The notes below the pieces were generated by a model that worked only from the letters and a program-made list of their open reading frames with translations, was not told where the DNA came from and did not search any database. From Cardinalis cardinalis (Eukaryota; Chordata; Aves; Passeriformes; Cardinalidae): DNA of 64,000 nt. The stretch lies in contig JACDOX010000157.1 of assembly GCA_014549065.1 (NCBI GenBank), positions 1,216,210 through 1,280,209 on the forward strand, read 5' to 3'. Positions 1 through 13,433 of the stretch are shown one piece after another. Numbering within the stretch: position 1 is the first letter of the stretch; every line of letters begins with the position of its first letter. Both the position numbers and the translations under genes were made by a program.

Positions 1-3000
1 GCCCTGTTTACAAACACTCAGGATTGCTCCAGGGAAATTAGCTGCCTCTGCAGGATCTTTTTTTCTGGTGAGTCAGCAGCTACTCATTGCTTAAATGATG
101 CTCTTGTTCTCAGAGTACTCTTGGATGCCTCCTGAACATTTTTTCCCAATGGGAGGTAATGCCTTGTGGGATGCAAGATGCAATTCATAACAGTCATGGA
201 TGGGATGCTCTGCTAAAGGGGACATAATGAAAACTTCCGAGCTGCAGAAAACACTACTGGTCTCTAAAGCATTTCTTGCATCTATTTACTGGTTTCCCAT
301 ACCTCTAGCATTAAATTAAGATCTTAAACCAGACTAATATCTAGAGAATCCTTGGCCAACCAGTTTTAATGATATTGAACTTNCTGAGGTTTTATTAAGA
401 TTACATAGTAATTAAAAAATTAACTGAAAACTCTGCTTCAAGCCAAGAGCAAAACACCTTTTGCTGATACAGATCTCGGGGGAAAACACAGAAAAAGCCT
501 TCAGAGAAAGAAGATTATTTCCTACCTTTTCCCCTTTGACTCAGCACCCTTACTGGAAAAGCTGGAAAACCAAGCTTGGTCCCAGGATGGCAAGCTGGAC
601 TTCTCAAACAACTTCATACTTTGAGCTTAGGCAAGATAACTCCTGTTTAGATGCAGGATAGACATATTCAAGTATCCATTTTCCAGCAGTGATGTCCAAA
701 CTGAAATTTGACAAATTAGCCACTACAATTATTCCNCAAATTATTCCACTGTGAGGATTGCAAGTGTAGGAAGAGAATTATCCAGTTCTCANNTGGAATT
801 CAGCCATTGTTAAACAANCTGTGGGTAGTGCATCATCNNAGCAGAAGCNGATTCATATCCATTCAGCATAACTTTGTTTCAGTATCTCTTACTTGGAAAT
901 ATGATTTTTTACAATAGTTGTTTACCTCTATGCTCAGCAAATCCCTCCTAAATAAGTCATAACTATTGATTACTAACATTTCAGTCATGTAAATCATGTC
1001 ATCTATTTCAGCAACAGACTTTAGGTCTCTATGAACCAGCCTTCTAATAATGGAATACAAGGTATACAATAATTTAATTTCTGTAAGCCCTGCCTTTTTA
1101 TTATTATTATCAATGATTTTACTCAAAATAAGTATTAATTTTCTGTCACTTTTCCTCTTCTGTAGCTAGTTTTCACTAGTNTTCTTTATTGATCTATAGG
1201 CTATCTGAACAATACCTTTTCCTTTCCCTAGAAGACCAGCATCAACTCTCAAATGCAGCAGCATGTACAACACACAGATATTTTACATTCACAACTTGTC
1301 ACATTGCATTTGGATATCTTAAAGACAAGATACTTAAAAACATTANTTGGATTTCTTCTTCTGTCCAGCATTTACTTTTGTTTCCCCAAGCTACCCCACA
1401 CTGCAGAACAGTTCTAACAAGCACATCCATGACCCTCTGCTCAGGCATGAGTGCAGACCCAGCCTTGGTTTGAGTAGGCAGTGGGCAGTTCTGTGGCTTA
1501 GGGACAGTTAGAGAAGGATCTTCCCATCCTCAATATCAATATTTCAAATAAAGACCCCCCCCCTTGCAGAGATCAACACATTGAATTTTTCCTGGAGGGC
1601 CTGAACAGCTGCACACATCTGTCCTGAGCATTTCTCCAGTTCCACCCCATGGAGAAGCCTCGTGTCACCTCCGTGCCCGGACACTGATATTGGTGCAAAC
1701 TTCAAACNCTGTCAACTCAAACCCCTGCTTTAAGAACCACTCCAAACCACTCCAGTTCAGGAGTTCACCGAGTGACTGGCTGTGATTGTGAGCTGCAGTT
1801 CTCNTCTCCTCCCCCTCACTAACAAGGAGCTATTAGCCACTCCGAGATTTCAAACAGCCANCCTGATCAAAGGCCCACGGTCACTGCCACAGAAACCAAC
1901 AGAGACTTTAAAAGAATGAAAAATGTGTGCTCAGTGCTGCTGTAAAATATGCACATACGTGTTCCTCTGCCTAGCAGGGAGTTGCACAGCTCAATATGGG
2001 AACTATTTCCTATTTATATGTAAGCTTTAGTTTAACCTCTGGATAATTTGGGCAACAAAAATTATGCACACATGCTGAGTAGGGAATGATTACAAACNAG
2101 ATAATGAGCTAAACTTGTTTACTTATTGTGGAGAAATATTCTCTATTTTACCTCACTTACATCAGGTTCTGTATTCATACAGGCTATTAAGCATAGCACA
2201 AAGCAGTAAAACAAAATCACANAACCATTTTTTTAATATTGCTGGAAAAGGTAGAAAGAGAGTGATAACTGGAAAACACCCAAACAATGCAAAGCTTCCA
2301 ACACGTAGGTGGTGTGACTGACTGAGCAATCCCAAAGTGGTACAAAAGCTACAGAAATAAGAGTCCAAACCACAAGAAGCAAGGTTTTGGGTTGGATTTC
2401 TAAACTGTACACCCTGGTATTGAAGATACTGCGAAGAAAAACTANAGGAATAATGAAGCCTGATTGACATGTTTTGGAAGCTCATTGGCACTTTTGATGG
2501 AACAGCATCCTGCTATTTTGGCTACTTCTAATATTTCTCTCACATGTGGTTTTGCTGATCCTAGCCAGAAAGCAGCTGGTGTGCTTATTCTTCCCTTGGA
2601 TCTCCTCTACCACATGCTCACCCCAAGTCATAAGGCTGCTGTTTCTCTTTGAAATTTTTATTTTACCTGTATTTCATGTGGTTACAAGACCAAATCTAGG
2701 AGACAAACAGGCAGATAAACAGCAACAGAACCGTAAAAGCCTCTTTTTCCCATGAATAGGCTCAAAGTCAGTTGTTGCCATAAGCCAGGAGATCCCTTTT
2801 CTTGGCTTCAGCCTCCAGGGCTGCCTGTGTGCTTCCCTCCAGCTTTGGGACAGCACATAGACCTCTGCACGGCTCCCACCCTCACCTGAGGAGTAAATGG
2901 AAACTTAATCTATTCCTCATGCTGGTTCAGGGTGCCTTCATCACAGTCTAAGGCCAGACACGTGTTGGGGTATCAGCTCAAGAGGGNCTTGGATCTTGCT

Positions 3001-6000
3001 TCCTCTGCTAATGAGCAAATACAGACAATCCAAATCTGCNTTCTGCCTCAGGCAGCAGGTTAGCAGAGATGAAGAGAAACATTTCTAAGAATCCAAGAAC
3101 AGGANGACTGTAGGATTTTTTAGTCAAGGTTGCATAAGATGCAAATGCAGACATTTAAAGTAAACACAGGGCGTTTGTGTTATGCCAGTTGAAAGCTTCA
3201 GCACATTCACTACAATTTTTTTGAACAAGCCAGTATGTCTCAATTATGATAATGCAAGCAACATACACACATCTGCAATCTCATGCTCCCAGCTATTTCT
3301 TATCAAACACACAAGGAATGTAATTGTGGGTCAAACAACTACTGGAGCTCAAAGGATTATTACAGTAGTCTGACCATCACACATCAGTGCTACAAGCATT
3401 CCTCAACAGTCTGGTTTGCTCAGAAAAATAATTTATTAACTTAATATGCCACAAAAACAAGATGACAGCTCAANAGCATGCTATATATAATGCAGAACTA
3501 GATAGAATTCAGCAGTCTGATTCAGTGAGATGACTTTAGGTCCAGGTGCCACCAATTCTCTGGGCTGTGTCATCTTTCCTGCTCTGCTACTCAGAGCTGG
3601 TGCAGAACCTCATACTGTCCTGCCATTGATTCTTAAAGATGCAGCTGGATCTCTTCTCTTCTTACCTATTTTGTACACAGACAAAAGTTCAGAAGCCACC
3701 TATAACTAACTTATCCATGCTATGAAACAAGCTGGTGTTCATCAATTAATTTTGATGAATCATTTCTACAAAGAGTCTGAGCAAGAACTCTGTTGACAAA
3801 CCTGGTGCCAAGTTTCTTCCTTACAAATAAATTTCTCTGTGCATGCCATAGTTCTACAAAAACAAGTGTGCTTCCATTTTGGAACAACTTATTTGGTTAT
3901 GTCATGGATTCACATTTAGGACCTTAGGAAGGAAGGAGGAACACTGTAGACAACAAGGGACAGTGAGGAAAAAATTAAATAAAAAGAGATAGTCTTGTTT
4001 AAATAAAGGTCTTGAAATCACTGTTGGATTCTTNGTGATGGGCTTTGCCACAGTGTTCTTGCATGATCAGCACCAGCTGGCTGCTCAAGCTTTCCCCCTT
4101 TTTCTGTACTGGTTAGGCTGCTCCCACTGCAGTACTCCTACACTGGTATGAAATTACCTCCAAGAAGGAGCCCCANTTGAGCTGTTGATGCAAAGCCCAA
4201 GTTGCATCAAGAACCTTCCACAAGCAGGATTGATTTCTGCCTGTAAGCAAGGTTTGGTTTTCCAAGTACTACACTTGTAAGGTTTTGTTGCAAAATTAGC
4301 TTTGAGCTATGTAAGCACAATCACTACGAGAAGGCTTAAGAGGGACTACACACACTCAAGGTATAGCATGCACATATCTTTGGCAAACATTTACTCTCAT
4401 TCTGAAAAGTAAGCTAAAATCATGTCTTTTCAAGGCTACATTCTGCTTATACTCTACTAAGTGCTTATGTGTTTAGACTTGAATCAAAAAATATGGTATN
4501 CTGTAAATAAAATGTAAACAGCTCTGATATGGATCACAATCCCTATTTCTTTTTGACAGCATAACTGCATAGCTGAAGCAGTGAGTCAAGACAGCTCTTG
4601 GAAAGTGAGGGGTGAGAAGTGGGAGAATCTCTCTAAGCACCTCTGTGCAGCTGCAAAGGCTCCTCCTCCTTGCTGTGCACAGCCTAGAGTNTGGTTTGGG
4701 ATGCTGCACACCAGGGCACTAAGTTCAGGTGTGGGCTCCAGCCTTGCAGGAGCAGNTCATCAACCCCTTCTCTTCTTTCCAAACAGCCCATGCAGAAGGC
4801 AAGCTTCACATAGAGTGAGAGCACAAAACATCTGTACACCTCACATGGAGATTTATTTATTACACGCTTCCATTTTGGCACTCCCCAAAACTAACAAACT
4901 CAGATGAACTCTCTTGTATTTATTAGGAGAAATATTCATGGCTAGGAAAAGGTACCAGGTATCATTTAGCAGTCCAGACTTGGAGGTAGCCTTATTTATC
5001 TAGGAAAATATAAGTGTACTTGTTGAAGATACCAAAGCATTGCCCAGAGCTAAAAGTATCNGTATTAAACCTGGCATTTTAGCAAACATATACAGGGAAG
5101 ATACCAAAAGCATAGGTTATCTTAGTTTGCATAAGAGGCTGAAAATTTCAATTTGTTTTTAGTTTTTCACTGTAAATACTGATAGACTGAAACAGGTATT
5201 GTGCTTACAAGGGTATACTCTGCCCAGAAAATATAAAAGGGAAAAATTACCACCCAAAGAATTTTTCCTATTTCAGTGGTATATATAGTATTTGTGATTG
5301 AATGAATCACGAGCAGCTCATAAATCCTCAGAAATATACATGCTCCAATGAGTNTTTGCTATAGATTTTAAGACTTAGCAACAACATTAAAGAATTTCAC
5401 AGAAATCAATGATGACCTCATATAGGAGCACAACAGTAATTTAACAGTTCACTCACTTTTTACCTGCCAGGCANAAACAAGAGCTACTGGCATGTCAACA
5501 TGTCCCAGAGTCTCCCCATTCCCCTCTCCTATTTTTTATTTATTTTAGTAAACTGAAAACATCATTCTTGGTGCTGTACAAAGGGAGCNGTTTTCAGCTG
5601 CAGATAAATTATGCAACTTCTTAGACAAATGAGGCAGAAACTTCGGTAAAAACAGATAAATAACCAAAAAACTCTACANTACAAAACTGCCTGAAAGCTC
5701 CATTACTGACCAGGGGAGGAGGCAGATCTGGGAAGCTGCACCAGACCTGTACAATTCCTGTGACCATTGTGGGACCAGTCCCAAAGGTNACCCCACACCC
5801 TAGAGATAGCTGAGCAAGGGGGATGCAGCAGGGCAGGGCACGGAGGGACAAACTCTGTCCCAGGCCCACTCGAGCTCTAACACCACTCCTGGGCCATGGG
5901 ACGAGGCTGCCTGGAGCAATTAAGTCTCATTACAGCTCTCTGGTTCTTGAGGAAAATTGAGGGACAAGGTTTGAACAGGACCCCAGAAAGTCTGTGATGG

Positions 6001-7035
6001 GTCAGCCCTTGTGGCCACCTCAGGGAAGAGCAGATCCTTGCAGGGCTGTCCTCCCACCAATATCCCCATAACAAAAAGCTGCCCACAATTCCCCACCAGC
6101 TCTGGGACACAATCATTTAACCCCAGGTGAACATTCAGTGCTGANTCACAGTGGCAACCATAAAGACTGAAACACATGCCCAGCTTGCAANAACCCATCC
6201 TGTAGACACTAATGCCAACTTTATTAGCATTTAAGGGGTACAACAGTGGCCAAAGCTCCCATAAGGCTCTGCTGTTTGAAATTCCTGTGGAACTATTTCA
6301 TATTTAAAACATCAGTGATAAAGAAGCAGATGTCAAAACTCAGACAAGGTCTTACAATATGTGCTTGTTTACACCACTGCAAATGGGGAAATGTTACCAA
6401 TACCAGTTTNTCAATCTCTTAGCAGGGGTCTCAAAGATCAGAGGAGGCTGAAAACAAGCAGACAGTCTAACCCCAAAATGGCTTGCTGGTTTATTTTTTT
6501 TTTTAATTTCTTCAAAGAATTCCTCAGGCATAACTAAAATAAACAAGACCACTTGACTGCTACATGGTACAATTGAAAACTGTTATGTTGCATGAAAAAC
6601 AACTCAAGAAATTGCTTGGGGAGATACATCTTTTCATCCTTAGCATTGTACTTTAACAATGTACACAGTGCAAAACTTGTACTTCAGGGGAAAACAGCAC
6701 TTGGGTTCTCTCCCCCCAGAAACAAAAATATTTCTTTAGAGAGAAAAAAAAAATCACCAAAACAAACTAACAAACAACCCCCCCACACCTTTCCCCTTCA
6801 TGCATATTCATTATCCAGCCAGACTGGAGCAGAGCTTGGAAAGCAGCCATGGATGTGCTGTGCATACACTCAGACATTACCTGGGCCTCTGGCAGTAGGG
6901 ACAGACAAATATTGCTCATATTTTAGAGCCTGAATGTAATTTCTCATGCCCTTCTGCTGGCTGGTGAAGAGGCTTTCCAGCCTCTCTTCCTTCGTAACAT
7001 GCCCACTCTCAATCCTGAGCAATCTGTCAGCCCCA
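1..7035. other. AT-rich non-genic sequence, no feature recognised
   Basis: No exon, RNA gene or confident repeat is visible. Open frames are about 110 codons or fewer and show no domain, signal peptide or biased composition that would mark them as coding. Small items are a nine-base C run at 1555-1563 and several Ns, including doubled ones, at about 735-849. Intergenic or deep intronic DNA is the simplest reading. Diverged repeats too old to recognise by eye could be present. Confidence 0.6.
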
Positions 7036-7085
7036 GGGAGGGATGGGGACCCTTCTGGGAGGGATGGGGACCCTCCTGGAGGGGG
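7036..7085 (+). repeat. 21-bp G-rich tandem repeat, two copies plus a partial third
   Basis: Two 21-bp units lie head to tail at 7036-7056 and 7057-7077 and differ at one position. A degenerate third copy follows, ending in a G5 run at 7081-7085. The plus strand has G runs at 7036-7038, 7040-7042, 7045-7048, 7057-7059, 7061-7063 and 7066-7069. They could support a weak G-quadruplex, although the loop between the units is eight bases, longer than usual. It sits in a locally GC-rich patch. A short minisatellite is the safest label. Confidence 0.75.
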
Positions 7086-7458
7086 CACAGGGAGGTTGAG
7101 GAGGTCACCAGGGGCTGGCTTGGCCCTGCACCCCGATGCTCTTAGCTCACAGCGTGCTGCCTGCTTCATCCCATCCCTCCTGTTCTGCTTGCACTCTCAC
7201 CTGAGCCTCCCCTCTCGAGCCTGCTCCCTGCCCAACACAGCAATCTCTGCTTAATTAGGCAAGTCTCTGTTTTACCAACATGCCAGTCACCACCAAGGAC
7301 AAGTCAGCAACACTCANTTTTACAGAAAAAGCTGTTTGCCTCCAGTTTTGTCTAATTTTAAGATGGCCAAACTCCTGGCTGTCCCTGGGTGTTGAGCACA
7401 TCACAAATTAAGACAGCAGAATCGTTTTCAAAGTTTGACAACTCCTATGGTACACCAT
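7086..7458. other. Non-genic sequence, no feature recognised
   Basis: This is GC-rich at the left and AT-rich at the right. I see no repeat, exon or RNA gene in it. Confidence 0.55.
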
Positions 7459-7590
7459 ATTTCACAGGAGAGTCTGAATTAGAAGGGACTTCCAAAAACC
7501 ATCAAGTCCATCCCTTACATCTATGGCCCATACAGGAAACAAACCCGTGGCCTTGGCATGGTGAGCATCCTGCTCTCACCAANTGAGATA
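7459..7590 (-). mobile_element. tRNA-Ile-derived SINE with CR1-like tail (TguSINE1-like)
   Basis: Read on the minus strand, 7590 to about 7530 resembles the 5' half and T-loop of a tRNA-Ile. A box A-like block, TATCTCANTTGG, lies at 7579-7590, and a box B-like block, GGGTTTGTTTCC, at 7535-7546. Together they form an internal RNA polymerase III promoter. Downstream, the complement of 7461-7515 matches the conserved 3' end of avian CR1 LINEs (on the plus strand, a segment like AGAAGGGACT followed by ATCAAGTCCA). This head and tail combination is the architecture of TguSINE1, which is thought to be mobilised by CR1. The copy is diverged (box B has lost the canonical GTTCGA core) and is probably inactive. 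It is not a functional tRNA: the 3' half of the cloverleaf is missing. The family name is from memory. Confidence 0.7.
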
Positions 7591-10500
7591 ATTTTAGTTC
7601 AGTTTTAGAAGCTACAACAAAAGAAAATTTTTACCTGGCCATTACTATTAAAGTTTGTAGTGCTAATCCATCTGTAAAGTACTTACACACCAGAAATGCT
7701 CTGAAAGGAGAAAAGAGCAATGAGAAACNATGAATTTAATAAAGAGTACGAATTTAATACACAGTAATTCCTTGCAACGGGAAAAACTGCAATGAGATTT
7801 TTAAAATTAAAGTGTTGTAAGTAAACACTAAGAATATTTTGGTCCTTGTTTACAGAATCATTAGCTAAAGAAAGGAACGTAACTCACAAAGGAANGGAAG
7901 CTAACATTTGTTGACATTTTCCTGCTTTTAGTTTTTATGTAAACTCAAAGCAATTAAATTATGTTTAAGACATTTTTGCTGTAAGNAGTCTTCATTTACA
8001 TTCCTAGAAATAGTAATCCAACTATTTTATTGCATTGTTGGGAGACCTGTAGCAACAGACCAAATATTTAGCAACAGGTCTGTTTGCCATCTCTAGGGCT
8101 GGAGACCAGACTTGAATCAATTTAATTGCATCAGTGTTTCTCAGCTACCACGCCAGAACGTGTTGTTCTTGAGTTTAAAGGGTCTGTTCCTACCTCCCCC
8201 CACAGCAGTCTCTAAATAAACCTATAAATCCTTGTTCTGTAGCACATGAATTATCAGTAGCTTCAAAACAAATGAAGACAAAAATGGTTGAATATTTAAA
8301 CGTGTAGCAACTCCATCCCATGATAGATCATTTCAAACCAAAATTCATTTTTTTTCTTTGATATCTACTACTGCTATAAACTTCCAGTTTATCATATAAC
8401 ATTACAATTTATGGTATAACCAGCTTGTGTACTGACTATAAACCCTTTGTCAATGCCACTGTAAAGACTTTATAGTCCATAAATAATAGAAGAGTGATAG
8501 TATCTATCCTTCTTATTTTGCCCAGCACATCCAGAATATAGGGCTCTAAACATGTCAGAGGATCTGCTTGTTTTACATACAATATAGGTTATGTAAAAAA
8601 ATAAAAAAGCTACATTTCTCTCAGCACTTGGCTTACACAAAGCCCATTCAAATAAATAGAAAAGAAGTCACAGGTGCACATGATAATTCAGGAACAAAAG
8701 ACACACACAAGCAAAAATCAGTCTCAATTTACTGCATCATTCATCTATGGCCAGGGACTACAAAAGATTAATTTCCTGCCTCCTAAATTATTAAAGAGAA
8801 GATGGCTCTTCTTCATGTGGAATAATGTAGGGAGGGATTTGCTCAGAGCTCTAGATGAAGTGTGTCACCTTTTCCTGCTTCTCCTTGATGCACTCATTTG
8901 GTCAAGACATTCCTTTGTCTCCCAATGCAGCAATTCCAGACCCAGCTCTGTCACATGGTTATCTTTAATGTTATTNAGGATGGTTTTCCCTGATGTTGAA
9001 GCAGAGTGAGCACTAAGACCATTCCTTGTGTTGTATCCCCCATGCTGGCCTGGCAAACCAGTGGGAACCTTGCCTGTTGTGCTTNTCTGGCACAAGGAGC
9101 TGTGAAGGTTTGTGCTTTTGGCTTCTCCTCTGCACACAGATTGCCATGCAAGGGTGGGTATTCCATCCTCCTTACTGATAGCAAAATACAAGAGAGCTGT
9201 TTAAAAACATTGTGACAAGGAAGCATCACAACTTTAGAGTAAAGACCTCCTCATTTCCATTCTGTAAGTGGAGTTATTTACACTGAAGGTCATAAAATAA
9301 GATACCAATTTGTTCCTGAATGCTAAAACCTCTTATCCCAGATGCAGCAGGCAATCAAAGCTAGCACTACTCAGCCCTAGCCTCGAATATTCTGTAACAC
9401 ACTGGATTTCTCTCCTAGCACACCCCAAACTTGTTTGCTGAAGGTTTTTCAGCTCCTCCTTCACCCCCTCAGCTGGATGCTGATATTGTCTCACTGGGGA
9501 CTGCCCCTTTCCCCAAATCCTGGCAGGCACTGCAGCAATTGGCCTTCTGGCACCAGCCTTCACCTATTGATCCCACAAACCAAGCTTCTCGTGCTCACAC
9601 ACCCTCCAGTGNATTCCCACGTTGCTCTCACTGCCTACAAACCGGTAGGCGTTTTCATTTGTGTTTCTTAGCTCTTTTATCAGCTCTCAAGCTGATACAT
9701 ATTGACAACTTTCTCACTGCAAAATATAAGATGGGGTGAGGATTTTTCTCTCTTTTCAGTTCAGTAAGGAAAAAAAAAAACAAACAAAAACAAAACATTA
9801 AAGAAATGTGACCCTCTTTCTTTTCCAACCCCGGGAAGGGGATGGGTCCCTTCTTGGGTGGCACACTGCAGCTCTCCACAGGACCACACTCCTACAGTTC
9901 CTCTAGTCCNAGGTCTCCTTTCAGTGTTGCTGAGTCAAATGCAGGCAACAAAATACCCTTGTGAGTAGATCTAGCACATCTTTAAGTGTTGATGTATTCA
10001 AATATCTTTATAGAGAATATGACACAATAAGTCTCAGGTGAACCCTTTGGGAATTCCAGGGAAAAGGCTGCCTAATCTCCAGTTAAACAGGCCTATTATC
10101 TCTCACTCCCCGTGAGAAAGTGAAGCAGAACTGATTTGATTAAGAGCAAATTAACCTCTCTAACACAGCTACCCAGGGTTTTACACCTGTCACTTTAGTA
10201 TGACAATTTATATTTATTCAAAAAGCCATGAGACAGTAAATTAAACATTGCCCTAATTAGAAAAATGTCATATGTTACAGTGGGCTAGCAAACTGAACTC
10301 ATTTCAAACAGTTCTGGTGCAAAGTACATTTCAGCACAGCATTAATGCAAGAAGAGTCAATATTTTTTACACTGTCACATCCAAGCTTAATGCCATCAAG
10401 CCACAGCTGTATATTTAAAGTTCTATCAAACAATAAGGCTGGACTATATTCAAAGTTCACCATAGACACAAATTTGTTTAGGAAAACTCATCAGCACCTT

Positions 10501-12149
10501 AATTACCACATACTCCATTCTATTTCCATCTTGTAATGTCATTGCATAAAGCAGCTCTTCCTCTTAATTAGATCTGTTGGCATGGCATTCTTCCTNAAGT
10601 TCTTATGGAATAAATAAAGGCTAAATTCTTCAACACCACACAACATCAAACATCAATTTATATTAATTTGATCAGCTAANTACTCACAGGTGAACCTCAG
10701 GGTTTCAAAAATCCTGAAGTTATACAGAATAAATCTTTAGGCCTACAGAAACCCTCTTAGACATCCTGTAACCATCTATAGCTAATTTTGACAAGACAAC
10801 AACAAAGACCAGGGTGTGACTGTTGCTTAATGAGCCAGAATTCAGCTCNGGGTGGCGTCTGCCCTGCTGGGATCAGCAGCACCAGGTCCAGGCGAGGGCA
10901 AGGGGCAGGCAGGGGAAGGACACGATGGCCAGGAGGGGCTGGAGGTCACAGTGCAGCCACCACCCCTGCAGCCTGGCTGTCCCCTGCAGCTGCCGCCCTG
11001 CACAGGGCATCTGCTGCCCCACGACAATGGNACAGGTCACATTTCCATTTCAGTTTGCCCAAAAAAGCTTCCTGAAGCAAATCCTCTGGGACTGCTGAGG
11101 CTTTCCCACTCCCCAGTGATGCAGGAGAGCCCTGCNCTGTGGTGGAGAGGGAGGGATGAGCCCTCTCCCCATGCCTTAACTAACTGGTTTGCTCCTACGT
11201 TATGATTTATGAAACAGAGAACTTGTGAGTTAGGAACCTCATGATTTAAGAGTAGAATTACTAAAGTATTTTTTTTTAAGTTATCCTTACTCTTTTAACA
11301 GCTTTAGTTCTCTTGCTCTCTAAAATCAGTATGCATGCTGTAATTACAGCACAGATAACAAGCCCTGTGATAAATAAATGCATTTTATACAAAAAGAAAA
11401 ACTCTTCAGAGTTGCTCTGAGGAAACTGTATAATAATGAAGCTATCTGAACTCTAACAAGAAAATAATTTAGGTCATTATTCCCAGCAATAAATATTGGA
11501 CATATACATTTGTTTTCCCTAGTTTGCTAAGAGGAGGCAGAACTATTATCTTTATGAATAGGTATATATATATTTCTACATAGAATTTTTGTATTTTATA
11601 TTATGATCCGTTTTACATACATATACCCATGTGTAAACATAGTGCATATATATATACATATGTAGATAACTATGAAATATATCAGGAAATAATGCAGTTA
11701 TTTGTCACTAAGTGAAGGAGACACCACATTTATGGCACACAGGTACAGCATTGCTAAAGCAGTGAGAGCTCCTGCTGCAGCACCTGTAGGAGAACCTGGA
11801 ATGGCATCTTCCCTCCTCCTCCTCTTTCCCTCCCCATCTGCAGGGCTGCTTCTCCCTCCCTGGCAAGGACCAGCTCCCACTGAGCCTCTCCTCACCGATC
11901 CTGGTGATTTGCTCCCTTAAGCTCTNTGTGTCTCTTTTCAGAATCCACACATCCTCAGACTTGCATTTGGTCCAGGAAATGCTGAAGCTGTCAAGATTCA
12001 CCTTACTGGTGAAATGATTGAGAAATTAGGGGTTGTCTGTGGCAGTGTTTNGCACAAAGGATAGTCCCTAGACCTTGCTCCAGAGCCACTGGAGACAGAT
12101 CAAGCAAAGCAGTTGTTCAAGTCTAATGCAGCCATTATCCCTTATCAGA

Positions 12150-12181
12150 TTTGGTTTTAAATAGATAACATCAAAACCAAA
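12150..12181. repeat. Inverted repeat, 9-bp arms
   Basis: The perfect arms TTTGGTTTT (12150-12158) and AAAACCAAA (12173-12181) are separated by 14 bases. The arms are A/T-rich and short, so chance is a real possibility in sequence of this composition. Confidence 0.5.
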
Positions 12182-13174
12182 GGGAGCCAGCAGAGGCAGA
12201 AGTCAAAAAGAGAAAAAATAGATTTGCAGTGGCTGTTTTAGAGCTGTAAGAGTCAATGGCCATTAAGCAGTTCTGTAAATCCTATTTAAGCACAAACAAG
12301 AAAAGTCTAACAATAATTCATGTACTGTCTAATGGTCACTAAATACAGGAAGTTCCTCAAAATAGACTGTCCCATATAACCATTATTTTTATGTNTTACC
12401 ATCAGGCTTCCAGACTCTATGTACAAAGGGCCAGCATGCAGACATAAGGGCACTAAGGGCACTGTACTTTTTTTTGTGACCTCACCTTTCCAGTTTAAGC
12501 TGTCCAAGTCACAGCTATCACCACTAAACAAAACTTTTTTTAATTCTTTAACTCTTAAGACACAGCAGACATGTAGCTTCAAAACTGGGAGGTCAGATTA
12601 AAGATGTACAGATGATGTGAAAACAGTCTGTCTGCCTTGTCACCAACACTCACATTCCATGGAGATAAATTTGTCAGAAATATAGGGCCCAGCTCACTGA
12701 ATTCTGCTTGATTCAGAATAATTTCTATATAACTCACTCAATTTAGCTACTTTAAAAACATCTCAGCAATATGTGTGGAGACCACACCAGGGAAAATCTA
12801 CTTGGGAAAACACCAAAACACCCAAAACCAAATATTCTCCTCACATTATGTCAAGCAACCCAACTCAAAAANGCAGCAAGCACAGCTCAGCCTGTGTTTT
12901 AATTTAGGACATCTCTGTCTCACTCTTTGGCTGAGTTGCAGAGACAATCAAGAATTCAGGCTCCATGCTTGCTACCAGTTCAGTCTGAATTATCTAATTC
13001 CTGTGAGCCAGCTGAATTAGACTCTTGATACCAGAGGATGGGGCTAAATTCATATATCCCATTGCAAGTCTTACTGCTTTCCCCAGAAAACTCCAGCATA
13101 GTATTTTTGTAGTGGGACATTCTCATTGTCTGAGACTGGTTTTCAGAAAGCTCCTGCAAAATTGTGGCTTTTAC

Positions 13175-13204
13175 ATATATATAAACATACATACACACAC
13201 ACAA
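13175..13204. repeat. TA/CA microsatellite
   Basis: An alternating TATATA stretch passes into about five CA units ending near 13204. This is a compound purine-pyrimidine dinucleotide repeat. Confidence 0.75.
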
Positions 13205-13416
13205 AAATATTTTCAGCTTTCCCTTATTTTAACCTGCCCAAATCCCTTACGATTTGGGACAGGACTCTTCCTCAAGAAAGCAGCAGTGGGGNGGCAAAGA
13301 TGTGAGTATCTGTTAAAAATCTCATCCTCTTGCACCCNCAGGTTGGAACAGGTGCAGCTCTTCCCCACCCAGGTGTGTTCTGCTCCTGCAGTCACATTGA
13401 AATGGAGCAAAGGAAT

Positions 13417-13433
13417 AGCAGCAGCAGCAGCAG
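13417..13433. repeat. (AGC)n trinucleotide microsatellite, under six units
   Basis: A perfect AGC trinucleotide run of 17 bases. It is short and has no coding context. Confidence 0.8.

Noticed and set aside
7530..7590. Possible functional tRNA-Ile gene
   Set aside because: Only the 5' half and a mutated T-arm are present. The acceptor stem cannot close and a CR1-like tail follows, which fits a SINE.
10830..11170. CpG island promoter
   Set aside because: The patch is GC-rich but has few CpG dinucleotides, so it lacks island character.
11555..11690. TATA-box promoter from the TATATA runs
   Set aside because: The runs are part of a broad AT-rich zone, with no initiator, CpG island or downstream gene.
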